Source of the DNA: Pseudomonadota bacterium
GTDB taxonomy: Bacteria; Pseudomonadota; Gammaproteobacteria; Steroidobacterales; Steroidobacteraceae
DNA: 64,000 bases
Reading direction: 5' to 3'
NCBI GenBank assembly: GCA_016720075.1
Contig: JADJXW010000004.1
Location: 1-64,000 of the forward strand
The notes under the pieces are model-generated. The model saw only the letters and a list, made by a program, of their open reading frames with translations. It did not search any database and was not told the origin of the DNA. Positions 16,294 to 23,866 of the stretch are shown here, piece after piece. Position 1 is the first letter of the stretch, and every line of letters starts with the position of its first letter. Made by a program: the position numbers and the translations under genes.

Positions 16294-17944
16294 CTTTCTG
16301 CACCCAATCCTTCACGACCTGCGCCACCCGGGCGGGGTCCTTGGCGACCAGGCTTCGCGCCTGGGCGATCTGCTGTTCGTAGGCCATCGAGGCGCTGGGT
16401 CGGGCGCCGGCGGCAGCGGCGGAGCCCTCGCCTGCGCCCGCGCCTGCGACGGCTCCCGCCGCCGGGAGCACCATCGGTGGATCGACGACTGCCTTGGCCA
16501 CCGAGGACAGCGACCGCAGCAGCGGCTTGACCACCATCAGCAGCAGCAGCAGCAGCGCCACAAGCCCTGCGCCGAGCTTGGCGAAGGTGAGCACCATCGG
16601 CTGCTCCCACAGCGGGATGGAGGTCAGTTCCTCCTCTTCCGGGGCAGGCACGGGCAGGAAACTCTGGTTGACGACGGATACGCGATCGCCACGCGTCTCG
16701 TCGAATCCCACCGCGTCACGCACCAGCGTCGTGATGCGCGCGATCTGCTCTTCCGTCAGCGGCGTCTCCACGACCTTGTCGTCCGGATCCGTGGTCCTGA
16801 AATTGTCGATGAGCACGGCCACCGACAGCCTCAGCAGGCGCCCAGCCGGCTGCTTCGTGTAGGCCACGGTGCGGTCGATCTCGTAGTTTCGGGTCGCCTG
16901 CCGCGACTGGTTGTCCGGCCCCCCGTCGGCTGCGGCAACCGCCGCCTGGGTTGCACCCGCGGCGCCAGCGGCTGGTGGCGTGGCGCCGGGCGGCAGCACG
17001 CGACCTGGATCCGGGGGCTGATTGCTCAGTGCTCCCGGCACACCCTGGGGTCCAGCACCCGTGCGGCTCAATTCCTCGCTGGTCTGTTCGCTGCGCACGA
17101 TCTGGCTGTCGGGTTTGTATTGCTCGCGCGCCTCCTCCGTCGAGGACATCTCGATCTGGGCCACGACCTGCGCGCGCACCCGCCCTGCTCCCAGCAGTGG
17201 TGTCAGCAGCGATTCGATGCGCTGCGAATAGTCCTGCTCGATCCGGCGAGCGATATCCAGCTGTTCCTCGCGCGCGGCGAATTCGTCATTCTTCTCGGGC
17301 GCCGACAGCAGGCGGCCCTGGCTGTCGACGACCGTCACCTGCTCGGCGGTCAGCTCCGGGATACTGGAGGCCACCAGGTTGATGATGGAGTTGACCTGCT
17401 CGCGATCCAGGCGATAGCCGCCCCTGAGCTGCAGGAACACCGACGCGCTCACTGGCCGTCGATCGCGGACGAAGGCGGACTGCTGCGGCACCGCCAGGTG
17501 CACACGCACGCTTTCCACCGGCTTCAGGCCCTGGATGGTGCGAGCCAGCTCCGTCTCCAGCGCGTGCTGGTAGCGTGCGTTCTCGACGAACTGGCTGACG
17601 CCAAAGCCGGGGTCCTTCTCCATGATCGAGAAACCACCACTGCCCGGCAGACCCTTTGCGGCCAGCTGCATGCGCGCATTGGTCACGTGCTCGGCCGGAA
17701 CCAGCACGGCGCCGCGCTCGACCTTGTAGGGAATGCCGTTCTGGTCGAGAGACTGGGTTACCTGGGCAGCGTCAGCATCAGCCAGGTTGCCGAACAGCAG
17801 GCTGTAGGTGGGCGTCTGCGACCACAGTGCCACACCCACGCCGGCCGCCACTGCGGCCGCAACACCCACCAGAAGCAGCAGCGGTTTCACACTGGAAACC
17901 ACTCCGCGGGATTTCCCGGGCATACCGGGGGAGTCAGCGCTCAT
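16286..17944 (-). CDS. fliF: flagellar MS-ring protein FliF
   Basis: 552 residues. The first membrane helix is near residue 20 (LLLLVGVAAAVAAGVGVALW). Ring-building motifs follow: YSLLFGNLADADAAQVTQSL, LPGSGGFSIMEKDPGFGVSQ, VRVHLAVPQQSAFVRDRRPV. The second helix is near residue 460 (KLGAGLVALLLLLLMVVKPL). The C-terminal tail ARVAQVVKDWV is the part that normally binds the FliG N-terminus, and it is intact, so FliF still looks built to hold FliG. It lies 16 bp after fliE. Confidence 0.96.
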   Translation of the reverse strand: MSADSPGMPGKSRGVVSSVKPLLLLVGVAAAVAAGVGVALWSQTPTYSLLFGNLADADAAQVTQSLDQNGIPYKVERGAVLVPAEHVTNARMQLAAKGLPGSGGFSIMEKDPGFGVSQFVENARYQHALETELARTIQGLKPVESVRVHLAVPQQSAFVRDRRPVSASVFLQLRGGYRLDREQVNSIINLVASSIPELTAEQVTVVDSQGRLLSAPEKNDEFAAREEQLDIARRIEQDYSQRIESLLTPLLGAGRVRAQVVAQIEMSSTEEAREQYKPDSQIVRSEQTSEELSRTGAGPQGVPGALSNQPPDPGRVLPPGATPPAAGAAGATQAAVAAADGGPDNQSRQATRNYEIDRTVAYTKQPAGRLLRLSVAVLIDNFRTTDPDDKVVETPLTEEQIARITTLVRDAVGFDETRGDRVSVVNQSFLPVPAPEEEELTSIPLWEQPMVLTFAKLGAGLVALLLLLLMVVKPLLRSLSSVAKAVVDPPMVLPAAGAVAGAGAGEGSAAAAGARPSASMAYEQQIAQARSLVAKDPARVAQVVKDWVQKDE

Positions 17945-17960
17945 GTCGGGTTGTCATCCT

Positions 17961-18323
17961 TCAGATCGGCATGTTCATGATTTCCTGGTACGCACTGACC
18001 AGGCGGTTGCGGACTTCCACCGTCGCCCGGAAGGCGACGGAGGCTTTCTGCGATTCGAGCATCACCTGCGAGAGCTCCACGCCCGGCACGCCCCGTTCGA
18101 AGCGGGTTGCCATGTCCGAGGCACGCCCCTGCGCCTCGTTCACGCGATCCAGGCCCTGCTTCAGCACATTCGCGAAGCTGGTGGTGCCGGGACCCTGGAG
18201 CGGTCCGGCGGCACCGGCGCCGGCAAGGACGCCGGGCTTGGTGATCTGTGGCGCGCCGACCTTGACCTGCGACTGCAGGGCACGGATCTGCGCCAGGACG
18301 CTGTCAATCTGCATGCTGCTCAT
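17961..18323 (-). CDS. fliE: flagellar MS-ring/rod junction protein FliE
   Basis: 120 residues. The C-terminal half is typical FliE: SFANVLKQGLDRVNEAQGRA, then LSQVMLESQKASVAFRATVE, VRNRLVSAYQEIMNMPI. FliE is the first exported rod part and joins FliF to the rod. It lies 16 bp after flrC. No separate promoter is visible in that gap, so it is probably read through from flrC or from a site inside it. Confidence 0.94.
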   Translation of the reverse strand: MSSMQIDSVLAQIRALQSQVKVGAPQITKPGVLAGAGAAGPLQGPGTTSFANVLKQGLDRVNEAQGRASDMATRFERGVPGVELSQVMLESQKASVAFRATVEVRNRLVSAYQEIMNMPI

Positions 18324-18339
18324 GGCTGCTCCGTTTCAA

Positions 18340-19335
18340 TCAGGCGGCGGGAACGTCGACACCGGAGGAACGCAGCTGCGCCAGCTTGTAGCGCAGCGTC
18401 CGGGGACTGATGCCCAGGCGCTCGGCCACCTCGCGGCGGCTGGTTCCGGAGCGCAGTGCGGTCAGCAGGATCTGCTTTTCGGCCATGCGCAGCGTGCCGC
18501 GAAGCTCCCTGTCGAGGTCCATCACCTGCGCGCTGGCGCGGATCGGCTGCGCGTCCCGCAGCGCCTCGAAGCGGATATGCACCGCATCGATCACCGGACC
18601 ATTGGAAATGATGATGGCCCGCTGCAGCAGGTTGTCCAGTTCGCGGATATTCCCCGGCCATGCATACGACAGCAGCAGCTGCGCGGCATCAGCCGAAAGC
18701 GCCGGTATCCGCCGGCCCGGCGTCGTGCGCATCTCCAGCAGGCGCATGGCCAGCGGCAGCACATCGTCGCGGCGCTCACGCAGCGCCGAGATCGTCATGG
18801 GGAACACGCACAGGCGGTAGAACAGGTCTTCGCGGAAGTTGCCCGCCTTCACCTCGGCGCGCAGGTCGCGGTTCGTGGTGGCGATGACGCGCACATCCAG
18901 GCTGAACATGGTGCGGGCGCCCAGGCGCTCCACCTCGCGCTCCTGCAGCACCCGCAGCAGCTTTGCCTGCAGCGAGAGGGGCATCTCGGTGATCTCATCC
19001 AGCAGCAGCGTGCCGCCCTGGGCCTGCTCGAACTTGCCGGCATGGGCCGAGGTGGCCCCGGTGAAGGCGCCGCGCTCATACCCGAACAGCATCGCTTCGA
19101 GCATGTTCTCCGGGATCGCCGCGCAGTTGATCGCCACGAAGGGCCGGTTGGCGCGCGGTGATTTGTCGTGGATGAACCGGGCCAGCACTTCCTTGCCGGT
19201 ACCTGACTCGCCGTTGATGAGCACCGTGCAGTCCGTCGAGGCCACGCGCGTGGCCAGTGCATACAGCGCGCGGGATGCCGCGTCCACGACCACGGGTTCG
19301 CGGGAGAGATTCTGGAAGTCGTTCTGAGTGTGCAT
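18340..19335 (-). CDS. flrC: sigma-54 activator of FlrC/FleR type, lacking a receiver domain
   Basis: 331 residues. The AAA+ domain starts almost at once: P-loop GESGTGKE at 42-49, the sigma-54 contact GAFTGA in GYERGAFTGATSAHAGKF, Walker B GGTLLLDEITEMPL, then a C-terminal Fis-type helix-turn-helix (GTSRREVAERLGISPRTLRY). FlrC/FleR proteins normally have a 120-residue phospho-receiver first. Here only 40 residues precede the P-loop, and no flrB/fleS kinase gene lies next to it; only 80 bp separate it from fleQ. It probably activates the class III sigma-54 promoters (fliL, flgB and others) without phosphorylation. An ATG at 19335 begins within 2 nt of the predicted transcript start; GTG at 19293 is an alternative. 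Confidence 0.88.
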   Translation of the reverse strand: MHTQNDFQNLSREPVVVDAASRALYALATRVASTDCTVLINGESGTGKEVLARFIHDKSPRANRPFVAINCAAIPENMLEAMLFGYERGAFTGATSAHAGKFEQAQGGTLLLDEITEMPLSLQAKLLRVLQEREVERLGARTMFSLDVRVIATTNRDLRAEVKAGNFREDLFYRLCVFPMTISALRERRDDVLPLAMRLLEMRTTPGRRIPALSADAAQLLLSYAWPGNIRELDNLLQRAIIISNGPVIDAVHIRFEALRDAQPIRASAQVMDLDRELRGTLRMAEKQILLTALRSGTSRREVAERLGISPRTLRYKLAQLRSSGVDVPAA

Positions 19336-19347
19336 GGCCTGTTAGAG

Positions 19348-19363
19348 AGCAAGTTCCGTGCCG
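19348..19363 (-). promoter_or_regulatory. sigma-54 promoter of flrC
   Basis: The minus strand reads CGGCACGGAACTTGCT, with correct GG-N10-GC spacing and a single mismatch at the first base. The predicted start is about 19337, almost touching the annotated ATG at 19335. This fits FleQ-dependent control of flrC. Confidence 0.7.
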
Positions 19364-19382
19364 GCCATACGGTGCCCATCTG

Positions 19383-19396
19383 GTGACGGGCGTCAC
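19383..19396. promoter_or_regulatory. palindrome upstream of flrC, likely activator site
   Basis: GTGACGGGCGTCAC has 6-bp perfect arms around a 2-bp centre and lies about 20 bp upstream of the flrC -24 element. The same GTGAC/GTCAC arms occur between flgB and flgA and, with other spacing, upstream of fleQ. It resembles FleQ half sites (GTCA/TGAC). Binding is inferred. Confidence 0.5.
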
Positions 19397-19415
19397 AGAA
19401 AACGAGGCGCTTTCG

Positions 19416-20573
19416 TCAATCCTCCGACGTCTCGTCGACGCCGCCGATGTTGAACTTGCGCAACTTCTCAACCAGCGTCGTGCGGCGCAGCCCCAGCAGC
19501 CGCGCAGCCTGCGCCACGATGCCGCTGGAGCGATCCAGGGCCTGGCGGATCAGCGATTCCTCGATGGCGGCAATGTGCGCGCGCAGGTCCAGCCCTTCCG
19601 CCGGCAATCTCATGCCGGGCGATGCCGGCAGGTCTTCCAGCAGCAGCAGCGCCTCGCGCTCGGTGATGTCAGGCTCGGGCACGACCTCCCGCTGAACCGG
19701 CATCGGCTCGGAACGGGTGATCAGCGGCTCCGGCAACAGCGCGGGAACCAGATCGGTCTCCGGCGCCGGCGCCCAGTCGCGAGGGCGGTACCGCGGCGGC
19801 AGATCGGCGGCCGTCACCAGCCGCCCGGCGCAAAGGATGGAAAGTCGCTCAATCAGGTTACCCAGCTCACGCACATTGCCCGGCCAGGCGTAGCGGATCA
19901 GGCACTCGAGCGCGGTGGCCGAGAGCTGCACCTGCTTGCGCCCCGCAGCGGCGTTCAGGTCACCGAAATCCCGGATCAGCGTCGGCAGGTCATCGATGCG
20001 CTGGCGCAGCGACGGCATCTCGATCGGAAACACGTTCAGGCGATAGAAAAGATCCTCGCGGAAACCGCCGCGCGCAATGGCCTCTTCGAGGTTGCGGTGG
20101 GTGGCGGCGATGATGCGCACATTGCACTTGTACTGCAGGGCGCTGCCGACACGCTCGAAAACCCTTTCCTGCAGCACGCGCAGCAGCTTCACCTGCATCG
20201 GCAGGCTCATGTCGCCGATTTCGTCGAGGAACAGCGTGCCGCCCTCGGCCATCTCGAAACGGCCCTTGCGGGTGGCCACGGCGCCGGTGAAAGCGCCCTT
20301 CTCATGGCCGAACAGTTCGCTTTCCAGCAGGTCTGCGGGAATGGCGCCGCAGTTCACCGCGATGAACGGGCGGTTGCGGCGCGGGCTGGACTGGTGGATG
20401 GCTCGCGCGACCACTTCCTTGCCGGTCCCGGACTCGCCGAGGATCAGGACGCTGGAATCATGCCCGGCGACCTGCGCGATGAGCGACTGGATCTGCTGGA
20501 TGGCACTGGAGGAACCGGTGGGTCCGCGGTGAGCGGAGATGCCGGCGAGTACTTCTTGTTCTACGGTGGCCAT
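19416..20573 (-). CDS. fleQ: flagellar master regulator FleQ/FlrA-type, without N-terminal domain
   Basis: 385 residues from ATG 20573. The AAA+ domain has its P-loop GESGTGKE at 46-53, then VNCGAIPADLLESELFGHEK, the sigma-54 contact GAFTGA, and LFLDEIGDMSLPMQVKLLRV. A linker of about 80 residues follows, then a Fis-type HTH (IVAQAARLLGLRRTTLVEKL). Pseudomonas FleQ is about 490 residues; the first 120 (receiver-like) are missing. So is the LFRS-type stretch just before the AAA+ domain that in Pseudomonas helps bind c-di-GMP. It likely starts the flagellar cascade with sigma-54. The upstream region has TGAC/GTCA palindromes suggesting autoregulation. Confidence 0.88.
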   Translation of the reverse strand: MATVEQEVLAGISAHRGPTGSSSAIQQIQSLIAQVAGHDSSVLILGESGTGKEVVARAIHQSSPRRNRPFIAVNCGAIPADLLESELFGHEKGAFTGAVATRKGRFEMAEGGTLFLDEIGDMSLPMQVKLLRVLQERVFERVGSALQYKCNVRIIAATHRNLEEAIARGGFREDLFYRLNVFPIEMPSLRQRIDDLPTLIRDFGDLNAAAGRKQVQLSATALECLIRYAWPGNVRELGNLIERLSILCAGRLVTAADLPPRYRPRDWAPAPETDLVPALLPEPLITRSEPMPVQREVVPEPDITEREALLLLEDLPASPGMRLPAEGLDLRAHIAAIEESLIRQALDRSSGIVAQAARLLGLRRTTLVEKLRKFNIGGVDETSED

Positions 20574-20624
20574 GAAACCTGTGCGCGCGTATCGATAACG
20601 TGGACGCATTGTCACAGGTGGCCG

Positions 20625-20652
20625 GCGTCAGAAAAGTGACGCACTGCGTCAG
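20625..20652. promoter_or_regulatory. overlapping palindromes in the fleQ upstream region, FleQ-box like
   Basis: Two inverted repeats share a half site. GCGTCA-GAAAAG-TGACGC (20625-20642) contains GTCA-N6-TGAC, the layout of the Pseudomonas FleQ box. TGACGCA-C-TGCGTCA (20637-20651) is a perfect palindrome. They lie 50-80 bp before the fleQ ATG, between it and the PilZ-like gene. Most likely this is an autoregulatory operator. Confidence 0.5.
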
Positions 20653-21252
20653 TTATCCGAGGATGCGTGTGATCCCCGTCTCACCCGGCGAACGTCGCGG
20701 CTGCCGGACGCCGGCAACATGCCGCCGATGGCGCCGGAAGGCCAGCTTTTCGATGAGGTCGGCCGTGGCCTCGCCAGGGGGCGTGAAGGCAACCTTCACC
20801 ATGCCCTCGGCCGAGACATGCGTCACATTGGCGATGAGGGTCAGCGGTTGCGCCAGGCACTCGCGCAGGTAGATGTCGAGCAGGCCCTGGTCCCCCACCT
20901 TGGGTGGCGTCGGCGTGCGCCAGTTGGCGCCCAGCGCGTTGAATCGCACGGAAGCCAGGCGCGGACGCGGCTGCTGGGCTGCCAGCAGCTGGCCCAGCAC
21001 TTCCAGCACCAGGTTCATCTTCACTTCCAGGCGCAGCAGATCCGCCGAATGCAGGGATTTGTCCTCTGCCTTCTCGACGGGCCCCTGCTCCTCGATCGTT
21101 GCGCACACCAGCAGCGTGCGGATATTGCGCTCGGTCAGGGCCGATACCGCGGTCATGTCCAGCGGCTTCGACAGCCCGCGCCAGCCAACGGGAAGCACAT
21201 CCTCGTAGGCAAGCTCGTTGTGAAGAACCACCGTGTCGACGCCTTCGTACAT
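20653..21252 (-). CDS. atypical PilZ-type (tPilZ) protein
   Basis: 199 residues, preceded by GAGGG. The N-terminus is YEGVDTVVLHNELAYEDVLP and the middle is helical, with a heptad-like helix (LLRLEVKMNLVLEVLGQLLA) between the two halves. The C-terminal half contains a beta-rich part (NWRTPTPPKVGDQGLLDIYL; EGMVKVAFTPPGEATADLIE). I read it as the tetrameric/atypical PilZ family seen in Xanthomonas flagellar clusters beside fliS and fleQ. Some members of that family do not bind c-di-GMP, and no RxxxR motif is evident here. The family call rests on context and overall pattern. Confidence 0.6.
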   Translation of the reverse strand: MYEGVDTVVLHNELAYEDVLPVGWRGLSKPLDMTAVSALTERNIRTLLVCATIEEQGPVEKAEDKSLHSADLLRLEVKMNLVLEVLGQLLAAQQPRPRLASVRFNALGANWRTPTPPKVGDQGLLDIYLRECLAQPLTLIANVTHVSAEGMVKVAFTPPGEATADLIEKLAFRRHRRHVAGVRQPRRSPGETGITRILG

Positions 21253-21275
21253 TCAACCCTCTTGGCGAGGGGCGC

Positions 21276-21521
21276 CTATGCGATCAGCGCCTCCACCGTT
21301 CGATCCGACTCGGCCACCGCGGCCGACAGCGCGCCCAGGCGCCCGGCGAACGCCATGCCGTCGATGACGGCATCCAGTTCGCCCAACATGCGCCGACGCT
21401 CCCGCATCAGCGTCACGAGCTGGTCCGTCGGCAAGCCCTCGGCAAGCCCGCGAACCAGCTGGTTTGTTGACGCCAGCACGCCCAGAACTAGCAAGCGCTG
21501 TGCCGGCCCGCGGTCGTGCAT
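21276..21521 (-). CDS. fliT: small FliT-like flagellar chaperone
   Basis: 81 residues from ATG 21521. It is all-helical (LVLGVLASTNQLVRGLAEGL; ERRRMLGELDAVIDGMAFAG) with the Arg-Arg-Arg centre common in short FliT proteins. It lies 28 bp after fliS in the usual fliD-fliS-fliT order. FliT chaperones FliD. The sequence is short and divergent, so the name rests largely on position. Confidence 0.65.
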   Translation of the reverse strand: MHDRGPAQRLLVLGVLASTNQLVRGLAEGLPTDQLVTLMRERRRMLGELDAVIDGMAFAGRLGALSAAVAESDRTVEALIA

Positions 21522-21549
21522 CACAGTTCTGGATTTCCGGAGAAGTGAA

Positions 21550-21945
21550 TCACGGCCGCGGCGCGATCTGGATCCACGCGCCGCGGATCTCGCGCAGCAG
21601 CTTGGCAACCTCATCCAGCGGGCCAACGCGGCCTTCCAGGTTGGCGCGCAGCAGCTGGCGGCTCGAGTATTCATACAGTTCCGCCATGTTGGCGGCGATC
21701 TCGCCGCCGTCAGCGGTATTGAGGCTGGCACGCAGCTCATCGATGATGGCCACGGCGCGGTGCAACAGCCGACTGCGGGCCTCCGGCATGCCATTCTCGA
21801 TAACGCCCCTGGCCGCCACGATCCTTTCGATCGCGCCGTCCATCAGCATCAGCACCAGGCGATGCGGATCAGAGGCCGCCACGCCGCCATGGACGGATGC
21901 GGACTGGTAGGCTGCAAGATTCGAGCTGCGGGAGTACGCGGTCAT
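21550..21945 (-). CDS. fliS: flagellin chaperone FliS
   Basis: 131 residues. FliS signatures are AYQSASVHGGVAASDPHRLV, LMLMDGAIERIVAARGVIEN, then AIIDELRASLNTADGGEIA and LYEYSSRQLLRANL. FliS binds the flagellin C-terminus and delivers it to FlhA. It has its own sigma-28 promoter 29 bp upstream, so it is made with flagellin. Confidence 0.94.
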   Translation of the reverse strand: MTAYSRSSNLAAYQSASVHGGVAASDPHRLVLMLMDGAIERIVAARGVIENGMPEARSRLLHRAVAIIDELRASLNTADGGEIAANMAELYEYSSRQLLRANLEGRVGPLDEVAKLLREIRGAWIQIAPRP

Positions 21946-21973
21946 AAGTCAAACTTCCTGCGTGACAGGAGAT

Positions 21974-22000
21974 TTAACGGCCGTACGTACGGGGACTTGA
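21974..22000 (-). promoter_or_regulatory. sigma-28 promoter of fliS
   Basis: The minus strand reads TCAAGTCC, 11 bp, GCCGTTAA, matching TAAAGTTT-N11-GCCGATAA. It lies in the fliD-fliS gap and gives a leader of about 22 nt. Confidence 0.8.
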
Positions 22001-22010
22001 GTCCGGCGGG

Positions 22011-23384
22011 CTAGTTGATGCCCGGAATATTCGACAGCTGCTGGGTCAGGTAGCTGGAGGTCGACTGCATCTGCGTGAGCAGCGAATCCAGCGCATTGAA
22101 CTGCTTCAGATAGCGCGCCTGGAAGACCACCATGCGGGCCTCGAGGGCCTGCTTCTGCTTGTCGATGTCCTTGCGCCGGGCCGCCATCGTGGCGTCGCGC
22201 GCGGCAACCTCGCCATCGTCCGCCAGCCGCCCGTCGATGTAATCGCTCATTCGCCCGGCCACGCCGCTTTCCGAGGCAAACAGGCGCGCCACGGCGCCGG
22301 GCTCGATGGCCACGGCGGCATCGAACTTCGTGGTGTCGAGCTTCAGGGCGCCATTGGCATCGCGCGTGATGCCCATGCTGGCAAGCGTGGTGTATGGGGA
22401 TGATCCCAGCCCGCTCACCGGATCTGAAATCAGTCGACTGATCCGCGATTCGATGCCCCGCAGCATCGCGTCACCGAGCAGCGGCCCTGCCGCCTTGGTC
22501 TCCGGATTGTACGAGCGAAGCTTTGAAATCTGGTTTGCCAGCACGTTGAACGCGCTGACGAATCGGCCAACCTTGTCGCGGATGCCGGCGTTGTCGATCG
22601 CCACGTTCATCGGCGTCGTGGTGCCGGGCTGGGCCTGCTTGAGCGCCAGCGTCACGCCCTCGATCGCTCCCTCTATCGTGACGTCTGGATCGTGGATCTC
22701 GTACCCCGATACCACCACGATGGAATCCTGCGGAGCCGTCAGTTCGGTCATCGCCGTCGTGGTCGGAGGGTCGTAAGCGAACCGCGCCAGGTCACCGTTG
22801 CCGCCGGACGCCGTCACGCGCAGCGTATTGGTGGCGCCGGTCAGCGAACTGCCCAGGACCAGGTGCGTTCCGTTGACATCGGTGACCAGCGCGGCGCTGA
22901 CCCCCGGATTGAAGGCAGCCTCGTTGATCGCATCGCGCAGGTCAGCCAGCGTGCTGGCCGTGTCGGTCAGCTCCACCGTGAAACTGGTGGCGCCCAGGCT
23001 GATGTTCAGCGTGCCGGTGCCCGACAGCGCCGTCGCGCCACCCGTGATGGCCGCGGAGCCGAGCTGGGCCGCCCTGGCGAGCTGACGCACCTCGACCTGA
23101 TAGCTTCCCGGCACGGCGTCGGCCGTGGTGGCAGCGGTAAAGAACTGATCGTCACCCAGGGTGACATCGCGGATCTGGAAATCACTGGCCGCCTTCAGCG
23201 TGCCTAGCGCCGACTGCAGGCTGGACATGGCGCCCTTCAACTGCGCGACAGCGGAGAATTCAGTTGTGAGCCTGGCCTCGGAGTTGGCGATCCGGTTGTC
23301 GTACGGCGCGCGCTCGGCGGCCACGAGCCTGGTCACGAGTCCATTGACGTCGAGAGTCGCACCGCTGGTCGTGATCGTCGGCAT
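22011..23384 (-). CDS. fliD: flagellar cap protein FliD
   Basis: 457 residues. The N-terminal region is typical (MPTITTSGATLDVNGLVTRL, VAAERAPYDNRIANSEARLT). The variable middle has DDQFFTAATTADAVPGSYQV, and the C-terminus is coiled coil (MAARRKDIDKQKQALEARMV, FNALDSLLTQMQSTSSYLTQ). FliD caps the filament and folds incoming flagellin. It follows flaG by 13 bp. Confidence 0.95.
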   Translation of the reverse strand: MPTITTSGATLDVNGLVTRLVAAERAPYDNRIANSEARLTTEFSAVAQLKGAMSSLQSALGTLKAASDFQIRDVTLGDDQFFTAATTADAVPGSYQVEVRQLARAAQLGSAAITGGATALSGTGTLNISLGATSFTVELTDTASTLADLRDAINEAAFNPGVSAALVTDVNGTHLVLGSSLTGATNTLRVTASGGNGDLARFAYDPPTTTAMTELTAPQDSIVVVSGYEIHDPDVTIEGAIEGVTLALKQAQPGTTTPMNVAIDNAGIRDKVGRFVSAFNVLANQISKLRSYNPETKAAGPLLGDAMLRGIESRISRLISDPVSGLGSSPYTTLASMGITRDANGALKLDTTKFDAAVAIEPGAVARLFASESGVAGRMSDYIDGRLADDGEVAARDATMAARRKDIDKQKQALEARMVVFQARYLKQFNALDSLLTQMQSTSSYLTQQLSNIPGIN

Positions 23385-23397
23385 GCGTATGATTTTG

Positions 23398-23787
23398 TCA
23401 GGCGAATGCGTTCAGGAACGTGCCCGAATGCTCATTCAGGCGGTGCAGCCAGGCAAGAGCTTCCTCACTCGGAAACTGCCTGACGACTTCTCCTGTATCT
23501 GCGCGGCGCACGGTGATCACCGTGGCACCGGCGTCGGCATCAACGCGGTACTCCACGTTGCGCCCGGAATCCTTGAGATACTTTTCGAGCTGCCGCGCGA
23601 CTCGCGCAGTCACCTCGCGCACATCCTCGCGGGGCACAGGTGCAGCCTTCACCACGATGGGTTTGACGGGAATGGTCGCAGGACGCAGCTCGCCAGCGGC
23701 ATTGCTGGCCTGCGCCGGATCTTTTCGGCGCGCTACTGCTACGCCAACCACCCCACCCGCTTCATTGATCGGTCCCGGTACTGTCAT
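23398..23787 (-). CDS. flaG: FlaG family protein
   Basis: 129 residues. The first 60 are disordered. The rest is the FlaG domain: VTARVARQLEKYLKDSGRNV, EYRVDADAGATVITVRRADT, GEVVRQFPSEEALAWLHRL. FlaG proteins affect filament length or attachment. It lies between fliC and fliD; GAGG lies four bases before the ATG. A hairpin separates it from fliC, so some read-through or a separate promoter is needed. Confidence 0.88.
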   Translation of the reverse strand: MTVPGPINEAGGVVGVAVARRKDPAQASNAAGELRPATIPVKPIVVKAAPVPREDVREVTARVARQLEKYLKDSGRNVEYRVDADAGATVITVRRADTGEVVRQFPSEEALAWLHRLNEHSGTFLNAFA

Positions 23788-23803
23788 ACAGCCTCAAGAC
23801 TTC

Positions 23804-23835
23804 GGGTGGCGGCAACCTTCCGGTCACCGCCACCC
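23804..23835 (-). terminator. stem-loop after fliC
   Basis: GGGTGGCGG (23804-23812) pairs perfectly with CCGCCACCC (23827-23835) over a 14-nt loop, 31 bp after the fliC stop. No clear U-run follows, so it may be an RNA-stabilising or partial terminator hairpin rather than a strong one. Confidence 0.55.
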
Positions 23836-23866
23836 TTCAGTGCCTGTCGTTAGGCGGACGCTGCGC

